Positions 1 through 6,459 of a stretch of DNA of 7,755 nt are shown here, piece after piece. Below the pieces are notes generated by a model. The model made no database searches. It had not been told where the DNA came from and was given only the letters and a program-made list of their open reading frames with translations. Positions within the stretch are counted from its first letter, which is position 1. Each line of letters begins with the position of its first letter. The stretch spans positions 1-7,755 of the forward strand of contig CAMKYP010000178.1 in NCBI GenBank assembly GCA_946477505.1, given 5' to 3'. The position numbers and the translations under genes are program-made. The stretch comes from an uncultured Dechloromonas sp. GTDB lineage: Bacteria; Pseudomonadota; Gammaproteobacteria; Burkholderiales; Rhodocyclaceae.

Positions 1-1
1 T

Positions 2-505
2 TATACCGGCATGGGGACGACGCTGGTTCTCGCCTGGTTTCACAATAACTGGATGACGGTGGCGCATGTCGGGGACTCCCGTCTGTATCGCTTGCGTGGC
101 GAAGAATTTGCGCTGCTGACGCGTGATCACTCGCTTTTACAGGAGCAGCTGGATAGTGGCATGATTACCCGTGAAGAAGCTCGCTACTCCGGCAATAAGA
201 ATCTGGTGACCCGGGCCCTCGGGGTCGATTCCGTCGTCGAGGTCGAGATCGGTGGCTTTGATGTCAGAAAGGGCGATATCGTCTTGCTGTGTTCCGACGG
301 CCTTAATGATATGGTCGAAGATGACGACATCGCCCTCGCCCTGCAAACATTAGGTGGAAATTTGCAGCTCGCGGCCGATCATCTGGTGCAGTTGGCAAAC
401 GATAACGGTGGCCGGGATAACGTTTCGGTTATCCTGATCAAGGTGCGGGACGACTTCTCCACCCCCCGAAGCTGGTGGCAGCGCGTGCGCGACCTTTTGA
501 AGTGA
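2..505 (+). CDS. PP2C-family Ser/Thr protein phosphatase, 5' end missing
   Basis: This is the C-terminal part of a PPM/PP2C-type metal-dependent phosphatase that removes phosphate from Ser/Thr of proteins, probably in the cytoplasm. The frame is open to the window edge (Y-T-G before the first Met). The first Met lies inside the family motif GMGTT, so it is not the start; about 80-90 N-terminal residues, including the first metal-binding Asp motif, must lie outside the window. Visible family motifs, in order, are AHVGDSRLYRLR, LTRDHSL, VTRALG, LLCSDGLNDM and GGRDNVSVILIKV; the Asp residues of GDS, SDG and GRDN are the expected metal ligands. No membrane segment is seen in this part. The FHA gene follows after 15 nt, so the two are probably one operon and act on the same phosphoproteins. 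A partner Ser/Thr kinase may lie upstream but is not visible. Confidence 0.93.
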   Translation, partial: YTGMGTTLVLAWFHNNWMTVAHVGDSRLYRLRGEEFALLTRDHSLLQEQLDSGMITREEARYSGNKNLVTRALGVDSVVEVEIGGFDVRKGDIVLLCSDGLNDMVEDDDIALALQTLGGNLQLAADHLVQLANDNGGRDNVSVILIKVRDDFSTPRSWWQRVRDLLK

Positions 506-520
506 GATGAGGAAAGAAAG

Positions 521-1225
521 ATGGCAAAACTGATCCTGTCGATGGATGGATTGGTACTCAAGGAGATTCCGCTCAACAAGGAGCGCTTGAGTATCGGGCG
601 CAAGCCGCACAACGACATCCAGATCGACAATCTTGCCATTTCCGGCGATCACGCCGTGGTTGTGACCATCCTGGCAGACTCCTTCCTTGAAGATCTCAAC
701 AGCACCAATGGCACCCTGGTGAACGGCCAGCCGATCAAGAAGCATTTCCTGCGCAACAACGACATCATCGAACTGGGTAAATACAAGCTCAAATACCTGG
801 CCGACTTGCAGGCCGGTGCGGCGGCGAGCGATTTCGAGCGCAATGCCGCGATCCGCTCCGGGCAACTGAAGATGCCTACCGAGCTGCAACTGGAACCCGG
901 CGATACGATCACGCGCTCGAGCGTCGGCCTCGCCTCCGTCCCCAAACCGCCGGCTCCCGCGCCTGGCGCGGCGATCCAGTTGCTCAACGGCCCCCATGCC
1001 GGCAAGGAGCTGGAACTGACCAAAACCTTGACCACGCTCGGCAAGCCGGGCTTGCAAGTGGCCGTCATCGCCAAGCGGCCCCACGGGTTCTTCATTACCC
1101 ATGTCGAGGGACGGCAATTCCCCGTCGTCAACGGTCGCAGCCTCGATGCGCAGGCCTACCCGCTGGGCGACCATGACGTGATTGAAATCGCCGGTATCAA
1201 AATGGAGTTTTTCCTGAAGGGATGA
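521..1225 (+). CDS. FHA-domain protein with a second, degenerate FHA-like domain
   Basis: This 234-residue, probably cytoplasmic protein should bind phosphothreonine peptides. The ATG is preceded by a purine-rich AGGAAAG Shine-Dalgarno. The N-terminal FHA domain spans about residues 20-93. It has the binding-loop signature GRKPHNDIQID (Arg27), S41-G-D-H44 in place of the usual S-R-x-H, and the loop D58-L-N-S-T-N-G-T with Asn60 and Asn63, followed by VNG. A Pro/Ala-rich linker lies around residues 139-150. Residues 151-234 start like a second FHA sandwich (IQLLNGPHAGKELEL, then VVNGRSL and DHDVIEIAGIKMEFF), but the GR, SxxH and NGT binding residues are mostly gone. The second half may be a dimerisation or scaffold module. 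There is no signal peptide or membrane helix. The protein is likely co-transcribed with the PP2C phosphatase just upstream. Its cognate kinase and targets are unknown. Confidence 0.9.
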   Translation: MAKLILSMDGLVLKEIPLNKERLSIGRKPHNDIQIDNLAISGDHAVVVTILADSFLEDLNSTNGTLVNGQPIKKHFLRNNDIIELGKYKLKYLADLQAGAAASDFERNAAIRSGQLKMPTELQLEPGDTITRSSVGLASVPKPPAPAPGAAIQLLNGPHAGKELELTKTLTTLGKPGLQVAVIAKRPHGFFITHVEGRQFPVVNGRSLDAQAYPLGDHDVIEIAGIKMEFFLKG

Positions 1226-1244
1226 CCCCACCCAGGCTCAAAAT

Positions 1245-1262
1245 GACAAATTTTCATTTGTC
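1245..1262. repeat. AT-rich inverted repeat, 7-4-7
   Basis: GACAAAT and ATTTGTC flank a TTTC loop just after the FHA gene, 5 nt before the CRP-like palindrome. There is no T-tract after it, so it is not a convincing terminator. It could be an operator or a weak hairpin; its function is unknown. Confidence 0.5.
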
Positions 1263-1267
1263 GCCAG

Positions 1268-1283
1268 TGTGAGTTATTTCACA
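1268..1283. promoter_or_regulatory. CRP/Vfr-like binding site in front of the phosphodiesterase gene
   Basis: TGTGA-GTTATT-TCACA is a perfect match to the two half sites of the CRP consensus (TGTGA-N6-TCACA). It is centred at 1275.5, about 130 nt before the ATG of the phosphodiesterase gene. Outer arms GCCAG (1263-1267) and CTGGC (1287-1291) extend the symmetry with a 3-nt offset. A possible -10 hexamer TAGAAT (1315-1320) would put the start of transcription near 1327 and the site near -51; that spacing is not a classical activating position, so the sign of regulation is open. A TTGACA hexamer at 1327-1332 has no good -10 partner at 17 nt. Confidence 0.55.
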
Positions 1284-1405
1284 CCGCTGGCTGGGCTGTC
1301 CGGTAGTCGAAGACTAGAATTCGATTTTGACATAGGGTGTTGGCGTGAGGCCGGCACCGCTTCGACTGATCGGAACATGGCAGGAAAAACTCAGGTATCC
1401 CGGGC

Positions 1406-2173
1406 ATGAAGCTGCGCGTACTCGGCTGTAGCGGCGGTATCGGCGGCCGGCATTTGCGGACCACCTCGTTTCTGGTCGACCACGATATCCTGATTGATGC
1501 CGGAACTGGCGTCGCCGAACTGTCTCTCGCCGAGCTGGCGGCAATCGACCATGTTTTTCTGACGCACGCCCATCTTGATCATGTGCTGGCCCTGCCGCTG
1601 CTGATCGATGCGGTTGCCGCGCGGCGAGTGCGGCCACTCCTTGTCTATGCCTTGGCCGAGGTTATTGAGGCCTTGCAGCGACATATCTTCAACTGGGCGA
1701 TCTGGCCAGATTTCACCTGCCTGCCTAATCCCGAGCAGCCTTTTGTGCGCTTCGTGCCCATCGAAGTTGGTGGCGAGGTTTCTCTCGGCGCCCGGAAAAT
1801 CAACGCCTTGCCGGTTGAACATACGGTGCCTGCGGTCGGCTATTGTCTCGATTCCGGGGCGGGAAGCCTCGTTTTCTCGGGCGATACCGGCCCCAGCGCC
1901 GAATTCTGGGCTGCAGTCCGCGCCGTTCCCAATCTTCGCTACCTGCTGGTGGAGTGCGCATTTTCGAACCAGGAGTGCGCTCTGGCCAGCCTCTCCAAGC
2001 ACATGTGCCCGCGCCTTCTGGGTAAAGAACTGCGCCAGCTCGGGCGACCTTGCGAACTCTTCATCACGCATCTGAAACCGGGTGAAATTGAACAGACGAT
2101 GATGGAGTTGGAAAATGACTTGGGCGATTTCGACCCGCGCATGCTCCAGAACAACCAGCTATTCGTCTTCTGA
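1406..2173 (+). CDS. MBL-fold hydrolase, class II cyclic-nucleotide phosphodiesterase-like
   Basis: This 255-residue protein of the metallo-beta-lactamase fold most likely hydrolyses 3',5'-cyclic nucleotides such as cAMP to the 5'-monophosphate in the cytoplasm. The zinc motif is T53-H54-A-H56-L-D58-H59, followed by a short hydrophobic helix as in class II (CpdP/yeast PDE1-like) enzymes. Further likely metal ligands are His139 (EHTVPAVGY), Asp160 (FSGDTGPS) and His222 (FITHLKPGEIEQT); the THLKP ending is typical of the class II PDE group. The N-terminal strand pair MKLRVLGCSGGIGG and ILIDAG fits the fold. No signal peptide is seen. The ATG at 1406 has only a weak AGG about 10 nt upstream. The upstream gap carries a CRP-like palindrome, which supports a role in cAMP turnover, but substrate identity is inferred. 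Other MBL hydrolases, for example RNase Z-like enzymes, share the HxHxDH motif. Confidence 0.8.
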   Translation: MKLRVLGCSGGIGGRHLRTTSFLVDHDILIDAGTGVAELSLAELAAIDHVFLTHAHLDHVLALPLLIDAVAARRVRPLLVYALAEVIEALQRHIFNWAIWPDFTCLPNPEQPFVRFVPIEVGGEVSLGARKINALPVEHTVPAVGYCLDSGAGSLVFSGDTGPSAEFWAAVRAVPNLRYLLVECAFSNQECALASLSKHMCPRLLGKELRQLGRPCELFITHLKPGEIEQTMMELENDLGDFDPRMLQNNQLFVF

Positions 2174-2583
2174 GTCCCGTCAGCGCGGTATTAAGGCTTG
2201 AGCGAGTTCTCGCGATTCGGTTGATGGCCTAAGCTCAGATATCTATCCGGGTAACCATTCACCAAGGAGGGCAGGGTGTAGCTATTCCATCTGTGATGCG
2301 AAACGCTATCTCGCGTCTGTGGCTGTTGATTTTGTAATATTTCGTGGTGAATCTGATGCTCGTGCCACATCCTGTCAAGTGTGTGTGCCGAAAAATGTCA
2401 CATTATCCTTTGTTGAAAACTCGTTTGGCACTCATGTTTTCAGTTGTGGATTTCCAGTTTCTTGAAACTAAAGGATTTTTTGAGTTTGCCGCGCAACACT
2501 GATTGCCCATAACAAGCTGGCACGGAATCTGTATTAGCTAAGCCAAGCGGTTCTTCCCGCCTTTTACCTTAGAGGAGATTCAA
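2174..2583. other. 410-nt intergenic region upstream of the pilin gene
   Basis: No credible gene is seen here. The segment is visibly richer in A+T than the phosphodiesterase gene to its left, especially from about 2320 to 2500. It holds a short GC palindrome just after the phosphodiesterase stop (2202-2213, no T-tract, weak as a terminator). TGTC-containing stretches lie around 2373-2402 and could be activator sites, but they are too short to call. A sigma-54-like promoter sits near the right end. The length fits a regulated pilin promoter with distant enhancer-binding protein sites. Confidence 0.6.
2518..2533 (+). promoter_or_regulatory. Sigma-54 (RpoN)-type -24/-12 promoter of the pilin gene
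   Basis: TGGCACG-GAAT-CTGTA matches the consensus TGGCACG-N4-TTGCA with a perfect -24 element. The -24 G (2519) and -12 G (2531) are exactly 12 nt apart, as required. The -12 box deviates, having CTGT instead of TTGC. Transcription would start near 2543-2545, leaving a leader of about 40 nt. Sigma-54 and the PilS/PilR pair drive pilA in Pseudomonas, which fits the gene downstream. Confidence 0.6.
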
Positions 2584-2985
2584 ATGACGCGCGTTCAACA
2601 AGGTTTCACCCTGATCGAACTGATGATCGTTGTGGCCATCATCGGTATTCTGGCTGCTGTTGCGTTGCCAGCATATTCGGACTATCAAGCGAAAGCCAAA
2701 ATTGCTGCTGGGATTTCCGAAATTGCAGGCTACAAGACGGCTTTTGAGACCGTGATCAATGACGGTGGAACTCCCAACACTACGAATATGAGTGTTAATG
2801 CAACGACCACTCCAAACTGTACAATTGCTGTTGGAGCGGCAAATATCACTTGTACACTGCGTAACGCACCTACTCAGGTCGCTGGTGGTGTGATCACTCT
2901 GGCTCGTGATGCAACGACTGGTGTTTGGACTTGTTCACACAACAAGGCCGCAAAATACTCTGGTACTAGCTGTCCGGGTGTTTAA
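2584..2985 (+). CDS. pilA: Type IV pilin, major pilin PilA-like
   Basis: This is a class IVa prepilin of 133 residues, the subunit of type IV pili used for twitching, attachment and DNA uptake. A 7-residue leader MTRVQQG precedes the prepilin peptidase site G7/F8, and the mature protein starts FTLIELMIVVAIIGILAAVA with Glu5 of the mature form in place. The hydrophobic N-terminal helix is followed by YSDYQAKAKIAAGISE, typical of betaproteobacterial PilA. The globular part is short and Thr/Asn-rich, with four Cys (79, 90, 117, 130) that could form two disulfides; the Cys117-Cys130 pair would close the usual C-terminal D-loop. The Shine-Dalgarno AGAGGAG lies 6 nt before the ATG. The gene stands alone between a sigma-54-like promoter and a strong terminator. 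Its base composition is more AT-rich than its neighbours, common for variable pilin genes. A minor pilin is possible, but the strong expression signals favour the major subunit. Confidence 0.93.
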   Translation: MTRVQQGFTLIELMIVVAIIGILAAVALPAYSDYQAKAKIAAGISEIAGYKTAFETVINDGGTPNTTNMSVNATTTPNCTIAVGAANITCTLRNAPTQVAGGVITLARDATTGVWTCSHNKAAKYSGTSCPGV

Positions 2986-3025
2986 ATTGAATTTTTGACG
3001 AATAGGGCACGTGCCTTGTTTCAGG

Positions 3026-3054
3026 GCCGGGGCAGTTGCCCCGGCTTTTTCTTT
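3026..3054 (+). terminator. Intrinsic terminator of the pilin gene
   Basis: A perfect 8-bp GC stem, GCCGGGGC (3026-3033) and GCCCCGGC (3038-3045), encloses the loop AGTT and is followed by TTTTTCTTT. It lies 40 nt past the pilin stop. Read on the other strand, the hairpin has no T-tract after it, so it does not serve the converging CYTH-CHAD gene well. Confidence 0.93.
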
Positions 3055-3060
3055 GGCTAC

Positions 3061-4527
3061 TCAATGCGGTCGCTGCTGAACCAGCCAAGTACATAACACT
3101 TTGGGCAGGCCGTTGATCCGTAGTACATGCTGTCCAGCAATCCAGCCTTGGATTGGCTTCGGTTGGCTTTTGGGCATGGCTTCGGCAAGTAGTGATTCGG
3201 CGCTCATTTGATCATTGATCAAACCCAATTGCTCTTGTAGGTGTCCTATTGCGGCCAGATAGGCTTTCAGGCGTTGCGGGGGAAGCAAGGGAGCAAAAAA
3301 TTCCAGCGTATAACGCAATTTCTTGAACGCAATTCGCATCTTGTGGCGCTTGGTTGGGCTTAGTTCGGCATGGCGAGTGGCCAGCTTGCGTGCCTTGCGG
3401 TCGTGGCGCGAGATTTGCTGTCGGGCAAAGTCTTTCAGGGGGATAGGTAAGGCTTCGCCGACGGTGTAGACGGCGGCAGTAAATTCGAGCAGCAGGCGCG
3501 GGTATTCACTGGTGGCAAGCAGGCCGACGATCGATTTGCGGGCGCTTTGGGCTTTGCGTTGGGCAATCTTGCGTAGGCGCTTGCCGTCCTTATCGTTTGG
3601 GAAAGCAGCCATGAAGGGGGGCAGGGTTTCTTCGAGGAAGACATCCCAGTTGCGCGCCTCGCCGAGGGCGCTGCCCAGGGTTTGCCAGGTCTTACCATAG
3701 GTGGTTACGAACTCCGGTGGTAGAACGGGGGCGAAGAGTTTGATTGCCGAGCGTAGGCGGCGCAGGGCGACGCGGGCCTGGTGGACAAATTCCGGGTCTT
3801 TGCTGGTCAGCAGGCCTTGTTCGTTGCGCTGGAAGTGTTCGAGGCAGTTCAGGGCAATGCAGCGGAAGGCTTCGACCGGCGTCATGTCGGTGGTGATTGC
3901 TGCAGGCCGAGCCTTGAAGGGTTTTAGCGGAGCATCCAGGAAAAGGTTGTAGCCGCGCTCGGCCTTGCTGGCGATGGCTGGGTGCAGGTGGTGGTCGCCT
4001 TGCAGTTGGCGGGTCAGCCAGAAAATATCCTCAACCTTGCCGGAGAGCAGTTCGAGTTCGATTTCGCAGATGGGGCTCTTGCGGCCCCGGCTTTCGATGT
4101 GGCCGCGGTCGATGGCGAGCTCGATCAGCGATTCCCCGAAGGGTACATGCCAGATCTGGCGCTTGAAGTCAGTGGTGAATACGGGTTCCAGCTGGGCTAT
4201 GCGTTGTTCGAGGAAATCGCGGAATTCGGCGTTGTCGACGTGGCTGAAGTCGAAGGTGCCCGGCGTGGCCTGGGTTTCCCATTCGCTGCGCATGGCCAGC
4301 CCGCCGCTGGCCGGTTCGGCGGATTTGACGGTGCATAGCCATTGCCAGCCTTTTTTGCGGAAACGCACGGCGATGCGACGTTCATGCAGTTCCAGCTTGG
4401 GTGTGTCGAAATAGGTGTTGAGCAGATGCTGGCGTTGCGACGCGATATTGGCGAGCAGCGGATGTTTGGCGAGTTTGCTGGCCGCTTTCGGGCTCAACTG
4501 CAATTTAAGTTCGATTTCGGTGCTCAT
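3061..4527 (-). CDS. CYTH-CHAD protein, probable inorganic triphosphatase
   Basis: This 488-residue cytoplasmic protein has two domains. The N-terminal CYTH domain (about 1-200) begins with the signature E4-I-E6-L-K8 and shows the further tunnel residues Arg55/Arg57 (RFRKKG), Lys68 (TVKSAE), Arg80/Glu82 (RSEWE), Glu137/Asp140 (ELAIDRG), E155-I-E157-L-E159 and Lys188/Arg191 (SKAERGY). This residue set is that of tripolyphosphatases of the YgiF/ygiF type, which need a divalent metal. The C-terminal CHAD domain (about 215-485) is helical and basic, with the two conserved His helices VHQARVALRRLRS (His249) and KRHKMRIAFKKLRYTLEFF (His395). CHAD domains bind polyphosphate. The ATG lies only 3 nt after the lapD stop, with GAGGAA at 4535-4540 as Shine-Dalgarno, so it is translationally coupled to lapD. 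All expected catalytic acidic and basic residues appear present. Whether the physiological substrate is tripolyphosphate, thiamine triphosphate or long polyphosphate cannot be told. Confidence 0.92.
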   Translation of the reverse strand: MSTEIELKLQLSPKAASKLAKHPLLANIASQRQHLLNTYFDTPKLELHERRIAVRFRKKGWQWLCTVKSAEPASGGLAMRSEWETQATPGTFDFSHVDNAEFRDFLEQRIAQLEPVFTTDFKRQIWHVPFGESLIELAIDRGHIESRGRKSPICEIELELLSGKVEDIFWLTRQLQGDHHLHPAIASKAERGYNLFLDAPLKPFKARPAAITTDMTPVEAFRCIALNCLEHFQRNEQGLLTSKDPEFVHQARVALRRLRSAIKLFAPVLPPEFVTTYGKTWQTLGSALGEARNWDVFLEETLPPFMAAFPNDKDGKRLRKIAQRKAQSARKSIVGLLATSEYPRLLLEFTAAVYTVGEALPIPLKDFARQQISRHDRKARKLATRHAELSPTKRHKMRIAFKKLRYTLEFFAPLLPPQRLKAYLAAIGHLQEQLGLINDQMSAESLLAEAMPKSQPKPIQGWIAGQHVLRINGLPKVLCTWLVQQRPH

Positions 4528-4530
4528 CGA

Positions 4531-6444
4531 TCAATTCCTCGGGATGGCCGGGCCGGTGGCGCCATCGAAGCCGAGTTCGGGTAGGGTGGCGAGTTCTGCG
4601 GCAGTCTGGACGCCTTCGGCAATGACCGTCAGACCGATATTGTGGGCGATGCCGCACAGGCCTTTAAGGAATGCCTGGTTGCCGCTCTGGCTGTCGATGG
4701 CGCGGATGAAACTGCCGTCGACCTTGAGGTAATCGAGGCCCATGCCATGCAGACGGCCGATTTCGCTGAACTGGCGTCCGAAGTGCTCGATGCCGAGGCG
4801 GCAGCCGAGCGGCCGCAGGGCGTCGCAGAAGGCCTGGAAAGCGGCGAAGTGCTGGAAGGCACCTATTTCGGATACTTCCAGCCATAGGCGGGGGGCTTGT
4901 TCCTTGTGGCTGCCGATCAGGGCCAGCAGGCGGGCGCGGAAGGCAGTGTCGATGATCGACTCCCCGGAGAGGTTGACGGCCACTGCCGGCGCGCCGGCGG
5001 CGATCCGGTCGAGGGCGAGGCGGGCGGCGGCGAGGTCGAGCTCGGCGGTCATGGCGAGGCGCGAGGCCATGGGCATGAAGCTGCCGGCGGCCAGCCATTC
5101 GCCGTCTTCGCTGGCCTTCAGGCGCAGCGGGCATTCGAGGTGCAGGAGTTGTCCCTTGTTGCCGGCGACCGGGAATTCGATCAGGCGCAGGCGTTGGGAC
5201 TGGATGGCGCCATCGAGCAGTTTTTTCCAGTCGGCATTCGACGTCGCTTGTTGGTCGCTTTGGCTGTCTGCCCGCTGCCAGGCCAACCCGCTCTGGCTTT
5301 CGGCGGCGGCGAGGGCGGCATCGACACGAGAGAGCAGGTTGCCGGCGGATTGGCCGTGCAGGTAGCTGCCGCTGGCGATATGGCCGATGCGTTCGCTGTC
5401 GATCAATCCGGCAGCCGCCAGATCATTGAGCAGGCGCAGCAGTTTTTCGGCAAATGGCGCGGCATCCTGTATGCCGGGAATAATCAGGGCGAAATCGGCA
5501 CCGTTGAGGCGGGCCGCTGCGGCATTCGGGCTTTCTCCGACGATGCCGGCGAATGCCTGGCCGACGCGGCGCAGCAGCTCGTCGGCCGTTTCCCGTCCGG
5601 CTCGCCGGTTGATGCCGGCCAGATCGGCCAGTCGCAACATGAGAAGCGTACCGTGCGGGGCGGCGTCGTCATCACTCAGCGCCGAGGCGAGCTGGTTCAT
5701 GAAATAGGCGCGGTTGGCGAGGCCGGTCAGCGGGTCGAGGTTGGCTTCACGGCGCACCTGCTCAAGGCGGGCGGCCTCTTCGGCGAACATCGCTTTGAGC
5801 CGGTCGACCATGGTGTTCATGGCGCTGGCCACGCTCTTCAGTTCGGGAATTTCCGGCTCAGGCAAGCTGATGAAGCGGCGTTCGCTGATCGCCTGGGCCT
5901 GGCCGACGACGGCGTCGAGCGGGCGTTTGATCCGGCGCAGCAAGTGCATGCCGAGCAGGCCCATGATGGCGCCGGCCAGGGTGAACCAGCCGAGCAGCTT
6001 GAAGGCGCCCTTCCACAACTCTTGATAGGCGAAGTGGTTGTGGCTGACCAGTTCGATGGTGGCGAACTGGTTCCAGCCGTTACTGATCTGGGCCTGGCCC
6101 GGCACCGAGGCGATGGGGAAGATGCGGACGAACCAGTCGGGTACATTGCCGGCGAGCGGCGGGCTGGTCTTTTCGATCATCGTTTTGCCGTTCGGGTCGG
6201 TCAGGCGGACGAGTGCGTACTGGCCGCTGTCGAAGAGGGCGGCGACTTGCAATTCAATGGTCACCGGATCCTTGTCGAGCTGCGAAATCGACAGGGCAAG
6301 CGAGGCGGCGTTGTCATTGTTCTTGATCGCCAGTTGCTGTTCCAGATAGTGACGGGCTGTCAGCATGCTGGCCAGGAAGCTGCCGGCAAAGGCGATGACG
6401 GTGCTGGCGATGACGGCAAGCCAGATTTGTCTGAATAGGGACAT
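4531..6444 (-). CDS. lapD: LapD-like c-di-GMP receptor with degenerate GGDEF and EAL domains
   Basis: This 637-residue inner-membrane protein senses cytoplasmic c-di-GMP and, when bound, holds the protease LapG in the periplasm. Order: helix 1 (about 5-28), periplasmic LapD/MoxY-N-type domain (about 30-148), helix 2 (about 149-169), HAMP (about 170-222), GGDEF-like (232-385), EAL-like (405-637). Trp124 in SNGWNQ sits where P. fluorescens LapD has the Trp (W125) needed for LapG contact; this alignment is by eye. The GGDEF motif is N314-G-A-D-F and no RxxD I-site precedes it, so cyclase activity is unlikely. In the EAL domain EAL is E437-C-P, the metal-binding DD pair is E553-H554 (IEHFG) and the late Gln (QG) is T630-G, while Asn491, Glu523, Lys574 and Glu610 remain. 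This pattern suggests binding without hydrolysis. The gene starts 12 nt after lapG, and its Shine-Dalgarno TGAGGT contains the lapG stop. A catalytically active dual enzyme is the less likely alternative. Confidence 0.92.
   Translation of the reverse strand: MSLFRQIWLAVIASTVIAFAGSFLASMLTARHYLEQQLAIKNNDNAASLALSISQLDKDPVTIELQVAALFDSGQYALVRLTDPNGKTMIEKTSPPLAGNVPDWFVRIFPIASVPGQAQISNGWNQFATIELVSHNHFAYQELWKGAFKLLGWFTLAGAIMGLLGMHLLRRIKRPLDAVVGQAQAISERRFISLPEPEIPELKSVASAMNTMVDRLKAMFAEEAARLEQVRREANLDPLTGLANRAYFMNQLASALSDDDAAPHGTLLMLRLADLAGINRRAGRETADELLRRVGQAFAGIVGESPNAAAARLNGADFALIIPGIQDAAPFAEKLLRLLNDLAAAGLIDSERIGHIASGSYLHGQSAGNLLSRVDAALAAAESQSGLAWQRADSQSDQQATSNADWKKLLDGAIQSQRLRLIEFPVAGNKGQLLHLECPLRLKASEDGEWLAAGSFMPMASRLAMTAELDLAAARLALDRIAAGAPAVAVNLSGESIIDTAFRARLLALIGSHKEQAPRLWLEVSEIGAFQHFAAFQAFCDALRPLGCRLGIEHFGRQFSEIGRLHGMGLDYLKVDGSFIRAIDSQSGNQAFLKGLCGIAHNIGLTVIAEGVQTAAELATLPELGFDGATGPAIPRN
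4535..4540 (-). promoter_or_regulatory. Shine-Dalgarno of the CYTH-CHAD gene inside the 3' end of lapD
   Basis: GAGGAA (read on the - strand) ends 7 nt before the ATG at 4527 and lies within the last codons of lapD. This fixes the start and implies translational coupling. Confidence 0.7.
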
Positions 6445-6453
6445 CTTCGTTTT

Positions 6454-6459
6454 ACCTCA
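6454..6459 (-). promoter_or_regulatory. Shine-Dalgarno of lapD overlapping the lapG stop codon
   Basis: TGAGGT (read on the - strand) contains the TGA of lapG and lies 9 nt before the lapD ATG at 6444. The overlap suggests that ribosomes ending lapG feed lapD, keeping protease and receptor in proportion. Confidence 0.7.

Noticed and set aside
350..1231. 293-codon open frame on the - strand across the phosphatase and FHA genes
   Set aside because: It spans the end of one real gene and all of the next, with no domain signature; it is an antisense shadow.
1391..2071. 226-codon - strand frame opposite the phosphodiesterase-like gene
   Set aside because: No motif is visible and it overlaps fully with a gene carrying an intact HxHxDH motif.
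2296..2337. Possible 13-codon hydrophobic peptide frame in the gap before pilA
   Set aside because: It is very short, has no Shine-Dalgarno and no sign of conservation can be judged from one sequence.
2257..2352. 8-bp inverted repeat ATTCACCA / TGGTGAAT with 80 nt between arms
   Set aside because: About one such pair is expected by chance in a 410-nt region.
2426..2441. Second TGGCAC element upstream of pilA
   Set aside because: No GC doublet stands at the -12 position, so it is not a sigma-54 promoter.
3003..3017. GGCACGTGCC palindrome after the pilin stop
   Set aside because: The arms leave no loop and no clean T-tract follows; the strong hairpin at 3026-3045 is the terminator.
4897..6438. 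513-codon open frame on the + strand opposite lapD
   Set aside because: It mirrors the lapD codons (GC-rich third positions leave the antisense frame open), has a low-complexity composition and no recognisable domain; lapD has clear family motifs.
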